A stretch of 17,227 nucleotides of DNA from Sulfurospirillum sp. Lineage in GTDB: Bacteria > Campylobacterota > Campylobacteria > Campylobacterales > QNZT01. Shown here one piece after another: positions 12,375 to 17,227 of this stretch; positions within the stretch are counted from its first letter, which is position 1; each line of letters starts with the position of its first letter. The stretch covers positions 1 to 17,227 of the forward strand of contig QNZT01000118.1 in NCBI GenBank assembly GCA_003978455.1, written 5' to 3'. The translations under genes and the position numbers were made by a program. The notes below the pieces were generated by a model. That model worked only from the letters and a program-made list of their open reading frames with translations. It was not told the origin of the DNA and searched no databases.

Positions 12375-13943
12375 CTATCTGGCGTAGTCTACCGCACGCA
12401 GTTCACGGATGACATTGACTTTGATATCGCCGGGGTACTGTACCTTCTCCTCGATCTCTTTGGCGATCTCTTTGGAGAGCAGTACCGCTTCGTCGTCGTT
12501 GATCAGTTTTGCATTGGCGATGACACGGATCTCACGACCTGCATTGATCGCATAGGCGGAGCGGACACCCTTTTTGGAGGTGGCGATATCTTCGATATCC
12601 TGCACCCTTTTGAGAAACGCTTCGAGTACTTCGCGTCTTGCACCCGGTCTGGCGGCAGAGAGTGTATCGGCGGCACAGACTGCGGCGGACTCAACACTAT
12701 TCGCCTCTTCATGACCATGGTGTGCGTAGATGGCATTGATGACGACCGGATGTTCGTTGTAACGCTTACATATCTCCGCACCCAGATCGACGTGGCTCCC
12801 CTCAAAATCATGCGTCATCGCTTTGCCGATATCATGAAGGATACCGGCACGGCGTGCAAGCTTCGCATCTCCGCCGCACTCCGCCGCGATAATACCGGCA
12901 AGATTGGCGACTTCCAGCGAGTGTCCGAGCGCGTTTTGTCCGTAGGAAGCACGGAAACGCAGCTTGCCGATCAGTTTGATGATCTCCGGATGCATATCGG
13001 CGATACCGAAGTCAAGCAGTATCTCTTCACCCTCATCGTAGATCTTCTGCTCAAACTCTTCAGTCACTTTTTTGTAGATATCCTCGATACGTGCCGGCTG
13101 TATGCGTCCATCGGCGATCAACTCTTCGATCACCTGTGTCGCGATGGCACGGCGGTAGAGGTTGAAACTGCTGAGGATGATAACATTGGGCGTATCGTCG
13201 ATGATGACATCGACACCCAAAATCATCTCCAGTGCTTTGATATTGCGCCCCTCTTTACCGATGATACGCCCTTTGATATCGTCACTGGGAAGGTTGACGG
13301 TGTTGATCAGACGCTCCGCGGCAAACTCTCCGGCAAAGCGTGTCGTCGCCTGTGCAAGGATGTAGTTGGCGTTTTTCTTCGCTTTGTTTTTTGCTTCCTG
13401 CTCATATTTGCGTACGATATGCGCAATCTGTGCCCGGGCATTCTCTTCGGCGCGTTTGAGAACAATCTCTTTCGCTTCATCCCTTGTCATACCTGCGGAA
13501 CGTTCGATCAGTTTGTCGGCATCCTCGAGTTTGGTCTGAAGCTCTATCTCTCTTTTTTGCAACTCTTCACGGTACTCCTGAAGCGAGAGTTTCTCTTTTT
13601 TGACATCCTCTTTTTCGGACATAATGTTTTTGAGTTCATCTTTGAAAAGTGTATGGACATCCTGCTCTTTCTGCTCCAGCTGTGCAAAACGTTTCTCATA
13701 CTCGGCAAGCAGTTTCTGCTTCTTCTCTTCATAACTGTTTTTCGCATCAAGTTCAAGGTCTTTTGCTTTGATACGGGCATCCTGAAGCAGTTTTTCCGCT
13801 TCATGTTCGATAATGTTTGCTTTGGCCTTTGCCTGATCGAGGAAAAGACTCAGTTTCGCATTATGTGCTCTGTTTGTGATCAGCGCGGTAACGCCTGCAC
13901 CGGCGACAACGCCTGCCACTGCGAGTGCGATTTCTGTTATCAT
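12375..13943 (-). CDS. rny: Ribonuclease Y
   Basis: This membrane-anchored endoribonuclease initiates mRNA decay. Campylobacterota generally lack RNase E and are thought to rely on RNases Y and J. The 522 residues match the family. A single N-terminal membrane segment (about 5-23) is followed by a long charged coiled coil (about 30-190), a KH RNA-binding domain with GRIIGKEGRNIK (225-236), and the HD metal-dependent domain with H341, the HD pair H370-D371 in LHDIGKA, and HH at 408-409. AGAGG lies 8 nt before the ATG, inside the cyclo-ligase gene, whose 3' end overlaps rny by 83 nt. The ABC exporter follows after one base. Being early in an operon with envelope genes is unusual for a decay enzyme and may reflect the shared membrane location, or nothing. 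Confidence 0.96.
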   Translation of the reverse strand: MITEIALAVAGVVAGAGVTALITNRAHNAKLSLFLDQAKAKANIIEHEAEKLLQDARIKAKDLELDAKNSYEEKKQKLLAEYEKRFAQLEQKEQDVHTLFKDELKNIMSEKEDVKKEKLSLQEYREELQKREIELQTKLEDADKLIERSAGMTRDEAKEIVLKRAEENARAQIAHIVRKYEQEAKNKAKKNANYILAQATTRFAGEFAAERLINTVNLPSDDIKGRIIGKEGRNIKALEMILGVDVIIDDTPNVIILSSFNLYRRAIATQVIEELIADGRIQPARIEDIYKKVTEEFEQKIYDEGEEILLDFGIADMHPEIIKLIGKLRFRASYGQNALGHSLEVANLAGIIAAECGGDAKLARRAGILHDIGKAMTHDFEGSHVDLGAEICKRYNEHPVVINAIYAHHGHEEANSVESAAVCAADTLSAARPGARREVLEAFLKRVQDIEDIATSKKGVRSAYAINAGREIRVIANAKLINDDEAVLLSKEIAKEIEEKVQYPGDIKVNVIRELRAVDYAR

Positions 13944-14493
13944 AGTTTCTACCTCTGTATAAAGTCTCTTTAGGGGTTACATAAAAATCCGCCATAATGT
14001 CATAATCATCAGTGACAATCTCATGTGTAGCGCACTTCACCCGTTGTACAAACACGACAACAGGACGTTTTTTAAGCTTTTGAAAGTATCTGTCATACAT
14101 GCCCTTGCCAAACCCTACCCGTTTACACGCTCCGTCAACCCCTACGACAGGAACGATAATCATATCTACATCTTTTATCTTCAGGCGGCTTTGCGGCGGT
14201 TCGTAAATCTTATAACTGTTCCGTCTCAAAGGCAAACGATAGTTTACCATCTTGAAACTTTCTTTCACTATAAAAGGAACAAATATTTTATATCTTTTGC
14301 GCATTTTCTGCATCAGGTTTCGCAAATCAACTTCAATAGGCATCGGCATATAAAAGAGTAATGAGCGCGGTTTTTTTGCATCGATAATCGCTTCGATACG
14401 CAAAGCGGCTTTTTTGTCATTCATATATGGCAAGCGCTCTTCATGACGACGCAATTTTGCCATACAGAGCCTTCGAAAAGTTTTTTTATCCAA
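13861..14493 (-). CDS. 5-formyltetrahydrofolate cyclo-ligase
   Basis: This cytoplasmic enzyme uses ATP to convert 5-formyl-THF to 5,10-methenyl-THF, returning the stored folate to one-carbon metabolism. PIEVD (52-56) contributes the folate site and P115. The region to residue 135, with VGFGKGMYDR (126-135), is the signature ATP/Mg block; the core ends at YVTPKE (171-176). The frame then continues about 30 residues into rny, producing the arginine-rich tail (RSGRRCRRCRRYR, 191-203), atypical for the family. The longest form starts at TTG 14493, which keeps the N-terminal basic helix (KKTFRR). An ATG at 14463 has a better ribosome site (GAAGG) but removes that helix, so the start is uncertain. 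It is the first gene of the leftward operon. Confidence 0.85.
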   Translation of the reverse strand: MDKKTFRRLCMAKLRRHEERLPYMNDKKAALRIEAIIDAKKPRSLLFYMPMPIEVDLRNLMQKMRKRYKIFVPFIVKESFKMVNYRLPLRRNSYKIYEPPQSRLKIKDVDMIIVPVVGVDGACKRVGFGKGMYDRYFQKLKKRPVVVFVQRVKCATHEIVTDDYDIMADFYVTPKETLYRGRNYDNRNRTRSGRRCRRCRRYRADHKQST

Positions 14494-14510
14494 AATCTAA
14501 GTCCCGGTTC

Positions 14511-14516
14511 ACTATA
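14511..14516 (-). promoter_or_regulatory. Possible -10 box of the leftward operon
   Basis: On the minus strand TATAGT (14516 to 14511) lies 17 nt before the TTG start of the cyclo-ligase gene. The predicted transcription start near 14504 leaves a leader of only about 11 nt (containing GGGA) for the TTG start, or about 41 nt for the ATG at 14463. It lacks the TGn extension, so support is moderate. Confidence 0.35.
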
Positions 14517-14539
14517 ATTTGCTTTTATATATTGTAATA

Positions 14540-14579
14540 AAAGCTGTTTTGTCTTCAAACAATGATACAATACAGCTTT
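14540..14579. repeat. Inverted repeat around the thioredoxin promoter (candidate operator)
   Basis: AAAGCTGTTTTG (14540-14551) and CAATACAGCTTT (14568-14579) are inverted copies matching at 11 of 12 positions, with a perfect 8-bp core AAAGCTGT/ACAGCTTT. The right copy covers the rightward -10 box and start site; the left lies near -30 to -38. Centres are 28 bp apart. It also lies 36-75 bp upstream of the predicted leftward start. Confidence 0.55.
14563..14571 (+). promoter_or_regulatory. Extended -10 promoter of the thioredoxin/ftsY/radA operon
   Basis: TGA-TACAAT (14563-14571) is an extended -10 box without a clear -35. It predicts transcription from about 14578 and a leader of about 26 nt containing AAGGA (14594-14598). 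Confidence 0.5.
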
Positions 14580-14603
14580 CATTTTAACATATTAAGGATT
14601 TAC

Positions 14604-15194
14604 ATGTTGAGTAAAATTGCTATTGTATCACTTCTTGGTTTTCTGCTGCTTTTCGGCGGTTGTGAACGCAAAAAGGAGCAGCAGCAGAACGAGACACGAA
14701 GTAGTGTGTCACAAAAGTCTGCACAGAGTGAAGCGAAAGAGAAAGAAGCACCCAGTACCATCACGCTTCACACCACAAACGGTGAAGAGATATTGCTGAC
14801 GGCTACCCCCAAAGGGATCATCTTTAAAGGGTACGAAGGCAAAATCGTCATACTCGATTTCTTTGCCACATGGTGTCCGCCGTGCCGTGCGGAGATACCC
14901 CATCTGAACGATATTCAAAACGCCTATAAAGGGAAAGTACAGATCATCGGTATCCTTATGGAAGAGAACAAGGACGACCTGGAAATCCAGCAATTCGAAG
15001 AGAATATGGGCATCAACTATCCGGTAGCCAACTCTCCCGCGAACTTTGCACTTGCCGATGCACTGGGAGGTATCAGAAGTCTGCCTACCATGGTGATGTA
15101 CGATAAAAACGGTGACTACTTTACACACTACGTCGGTGCTGTTCCTCAGGAGATGATCGAAGCCGATATTCAGAGAGCACTGACAAAGAAATAG
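14604..15194 (+). CDS. TlpA/ResA-like thioredoxin-fold lipoprotein
   Basis: This 196-residue protein is a lipid-anchored thiol-disulfide oxidoreductase acting outside the cytoplasm. The signal peptide ends in LFGGC (Cys20). A polar Gln/Lys/Glu/Ser-rich linker (21-50) leads to the thioredoxin fold with active site WCPPC (C91, C94) after VILDFFAT, and the cis-proline P161 in SLPTM. The CPPC motif and overall form resemble TlpA/ResA proteins that reduce apocytochrome c or other periplasmic cysteines; the real partner is unknown. I chose ATG 14604 because AAGGA lies 5 nt upstream and the signal peptide begins there. An in-frame ATG at 14562 would lie upstream of the transcription start. It leads an operon with ftsY (3-nt gap) and radA. 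Confidence 0.92.
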   Translation: MLSKIAIVSLLGFLLLFGGCERKKEQQQNETRSSVSQKSAQSEAKEKEAPSTITLHTTNGEEILLTATPKGIIFKGYEGKIVILDFFATWCPPCRAEIPHLNDIQNAYKGKVQIIGILMEENKDDLEIQQFEENMGINYPVANSPANFALADALGGIRSLPTMVMYDKNGDYFTHYVGAVPQEMIEADIQRALTKK

Positions 15195-15197
15195 CCG

Positions 15198-16064
15198 ATG
15201 TTTGGATTTTTTAAAAAGACAGCAGAAGCGATACGCAGTGTAGCACCCCAAAAGGAGGCTACTGTCTCCAAAGAGATGCTCGAAGAGATACTCCTTGAAG
15301 CTGATGTCGCCTATGAGACGGTCGAGGAGATCATCTACTATTTACCGCCATCGGATAAGGTCAAACGTGAACCGCTGCGAAAAATATTGCTGAGCTATTT
15401 TATAGAAGCACCGGCAGAGGAGGAGACGACAGACAAACCCTTTGTCGAACTGATCTTCGGTGTCAACGGTGCCGGCAAAACCACGACCATAGGCAAGCTG
15501 GCATTTCGGTATAAAACAGAAGGCAAAAGTGTTATGCTCGGTGCTGCCGATACATTTCGCGCCGCCGCGATAGAGCAGCTCAAAAAGTGGGCGGAACGTA
15601 TCGATGTACCGATTGTCGCTACCAGACAGGGGCACGATCCCTCCGCAGTCGCTTTCGATACGATCACTTCCGCAAAAGCGAAAGGTCTCGATCATATACT
15701 CATCGACACAGCAGGCAGACTGCATACACAATCCAATCTCGCCAAAGAGTTGCAGAAGATCGTACGTATCTGCGACAAAGCCAAAAGCGGCGCACCCGAC
15801 CGTAAAACACTCGTGCTCGACGGCACACAGGGGAACTCAGCCATCGCACAAGCACATGCATTTCATGAGATGATCGGTATCGATGCACTGATCGTCACCA
15901 AACTCGACGGAACCGCCAAAGGCGGTGCGATCTTCTCTATCGCAAAAGAGATACAAAAACCGATCCTCTACCTGGGTGTGGGCGAAGGCAAAGCCAATCT
16001 GATCCCTTTCGATAAAGAGCAGTTTGTCGATGCCCTTCTCGATGAGATCTTTACCGAAGCGTAA
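15198..16064 (+). CDS. ftsY: Signal recognition particle receptor FtsY
   Basis: FtsY is the SRP receptor GTPase that docks ribosome-SRP complexes at the inner membrane. The 288 residues form the short version: no long acidic A domain, but an N-terminal amphipathic start MFGFFKK that can bind lipid, then the N domain and the GTPase G domain. Motifs are G1 GVNGAGKT (88-95), G2 DTFRAAA (118-124), G3 DTAGR (170-174) and G4 TKLD (234-237) followed by GTAKGG. No strong ribosome site is seen before the ATG, 3 nt after the thioredoxin stop, so translation may be coupled. Ffh has a C-terminal M domain, which is absent here. Confidence 0.97.
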   Translation: MFGFFKKTAEAIRSVAPQKEATVSKEMLEEILLEADVAYETVEEIIYYLPPSDKVKREPLRKILLSYFIEAPAEEETTDKPFVELIFGVNGAGKTTTIGKLAFRYKTEGKSVMLGAADTFRAAAIEQLKKWAERIDVPIVATRQGHDPSAVAFDTITSAKAKGLDHILIDTAGRLHTQSNLAKELQKIVRICDKAKSGAPDRKTLVLDGTQGNSAIAQAHAFHEMIGIDALIVTKLDGTAKGGAIFSIAKEIQKPILYLGVGEGKANLIPFDKEQFVDALLDEIFTEA

Positions 16065-16075
16065 AGAGGTTTTTC

Positions 16076-17227
16076 TTGGCTAAAAAACGACAGCTCTTTG
16101 AGTGCCAGGCATGCGGCTACCAGAGCGGCAAATGGCTCGGAAAATGTCCAAACTGCGGTGCATGGGATGAGTTTCTCGAACTCACTTCACAGCAACAGGA
16201 AGTACTCAAAAACAGCACTTCCAAATCACAGACAAAAGCGAAAGCCCTCCCGATCACCGATATCAAAGAGGAGAGGCATTTTCGTTTCTCCTCCAACGAC
16301 GACGAACTCGATCTGGTTCTGGGCGGGGGTATCGTACCGGGATCACTGACACTCATCGGCGGCAGTCCGGGTGTCGGAAAATCGACCCTCCTGCTCAAAA
16401 TCGGCGGCAATCTCGCCAAAGCGGGCAAAAAGGTACTCTATGTCAGCGGCGAAGAGTCTCTGGGACAGATCAAGATACGCGCAAACCGCCTCGATGCCAA
16501 CGAAGAGAGACTCTATCTGCTTTCCGAAATCAAACTCGAAGATGTTTTTGCAGAACTCTACCGCGACGATTTCGAGGTACTCATCATCGACTCTATCCAG
16601 ACACTCTACTCCGAAAAAGTGACATCCGCACCGGGCAGTGTCTCGCAGGTGCGGGAGATCACCTTCGAACTGATGCGCTACGGCAAGGAGCATGATGTGG
16701 CGATTTTTATCATCGGACACATCACCAAAGAGGGATCGATCGCAGGTCCGCGCGTGCTGGAGCATATGGTCGATACGGTACTCTATTTCGAGGGAGACGC
16801 CAACCGGGAACTACGGATGCTGCGCGGGATCAAAAACCGTTTCGGCTCCACCAGCGAAGTGGCGATATTTGAGATGAGCAAAGAGGGGCTCGTCAGTGCC
16901 AAGGATATCTCCAAAAAGTTCTTTACACGCGGCGAAGCGGGAATCGGTTCGGCGATCACGGTACTGATGGAGGGGAGCCGTCCAATCGTCCTCGAAGTGC
17001 AGGCACTGGTCGCACAAAGCGGCTATCCCAACCCCAAACGCAGCGCTACCGGTTACGAACTCAACCGTCTGACGATGCTGCTGGCACTGCTGGAGCGAAA
17101 ACTCGACCTCCCCTTCAACGAGTACGATGTCTTTATCAACATCGCAGGCGGTATCAAGATCGGTGAGACGGCTGCCGATCTGGCGATCATCGCGGCGATT
17201 ATCAGCAGTTTCCGAAACCGTGCCATC
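16076..17227 (+). CDS. radA: DNA repair protein RadA (C-terminus cut by window end)
   Basis: RadA (Sms) is a RecA-related, DnaB-like helicase that extends recombination intermediates by branch migration. The start is TTG 16076, with AGAGG (16065-16069) 6 nt upstream, 11 nt after the ftsY stop; this gives the usual short lead before the zinc finger. Visible in 384 residues: the C4 finger (C10, C13, C24, C27), Walker A GSPGVGKS (96-103), GEES (125-128), Walker B VLIID (168-172), the RadA-specific KNRFG (253-257), and most of the Lon-like C-terminal domain, which reaches SSFRNRAI at the window edge. The family is about 450 residues, so about 65 are missing on the right; there is no sign of internal damage. 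Confidence 0.96.
   Translation, partial: MAKKRQLFECQACGYQSGKWLGKCPNCGAWDEFLELTSQQQEVLKNSTSKSQTKAKALPITDIKEERHFRFSSNDDELDLVLGGGIVPGSLTLIGGSPGVGKSTLLLKIGGNLAKAGKKVLYVSGEESLGQIKIRANRLDANEERLYLLSEIKLEDVFAELYRDDFEVLIIDSIQTLYSEKVTSAPGSVSQVREITFELMRYGKEHDVAIFIIGHITKEGSIAGPRVLEHMVDTVLYFEGDANRELRMLRGIKNRFGSTSEVAIFEMSKEGLVSAKDISKKFFTRGEAGIGSAITVLMEGSRPIVLEVQALVAQSGYPNPKRSATGYELNRLTMLLALLERKLDLPFNEYDVFINIAGGIKIGETAADLAIIAAIISSFRNRAI

Noticed and set aside
12711..13973. Long open frame (420 codons) on the plus strand opposite rny
   Set aside because: It is fully antisense to a certain rny gene with clear KH and HD motifs. The translation is Cys/Phe/Asp-rich without domains, as expected from the complement of a coiled-coil gene.
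14562..14603. Upstream in-frame ATG extending the thioredoxin lipoprotein by 14 residues
   Set aside because: It would start before the predicted transcription start, has no ribosome site, and would put a polar stretch before the signal peptide.
1..17227. CRISPR arrays, tRNAs, insertion sequences, toxin-antitoxin pairs or defence genes
   Set aside because: I looked for spaced repeats, transposase or integrase motifs, tRNA cloverleafs and small toxin-like genes and saw none; the Pif1-like helicase alone is not evidence of a defence system.

Overview
The window looks like a chromosomal piece of a free-living member of the Campylobacterota (Epsilonproteobacteria), probably a Sulfurovum/Sulfurimonas-type organism. 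The reasons are the dense gene packing with 1-4 nt overlaps, promoters made of an extended -10 box (TGnTAnAAT) without a clear -35, RNase Y as a main endonuclease, and the gene group radA / ftsY / thioredoxin lipoprotein / 5-formyl-THF cyclo-ligase / rny. As I recall, that group is also adjacent in Campylobacter jejuni. Genus is an inference; no rRNA is present. There are no tRNAs, rRNAs, insertion sequences, CRISPR arrays or phage genes, and no gene-free stretch over 300 bases.

Layout. 1-1498 (+): the tail of an unidentified gene, then shikimate kinase (aroK) and an aspartoacylase-family zinc hydrolase overlapping by 4 nt. 1502-2809 (-): a Pif1/RecD-like helicase whose -10 box sits so close to the ATG that the mRNA may be leaderless. 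2942-5308 (+): a periplasmic alpha-carbonic anhydrase lipoprotein with a structured 5' leader, a 47-residue lipoprotein of unknown function, and a CPA1-type Na+/H+ antiporter; these fit pH and CO2/bicarbonate handling. 5377-9242 (+): a two-gene phosphorelay, in which a membrane hybrid kinase (HisKA-HATPase-REC-HPt) overlaps by 4 nt a REC / degenerate GGDEF / EAL protein that should hydrolyse cyclic di-GMP.

9234-14493 (-): a five-gene operon read right to left: 5-formyltetrahydrofolate cyclo-ligase, RNase Y, an MsbA-type ABC exporter, a DedA/VTT membrane protein and a family-2 glycosyltransferase. The genes overlap or nearly touch, and the first two overlap by 83 nt. 14604-17227 (+): the divergent operon of a thioredoxin-like lipoprotein, the SRP receptor FtsY and RadA (cut by the window end). 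The shared control region holds an 11/12-match inverted repeat around the rightward -10 box.

Most of the window is ordinary housekeeping, and I did not find an obvious new defence or mobile system. The best leads are: a strong internal ribosome site that would release the HPt domain of the hybrid kinase as a separate protein; the predicted c-di-GMP-degrading phosphorelay; the long cyclo-ligase/RNase Y gene overlap with an arginine-rich tail; the possibly leaderless helicase mRNA; and the hairpin leader of the carbonic anhydrase.
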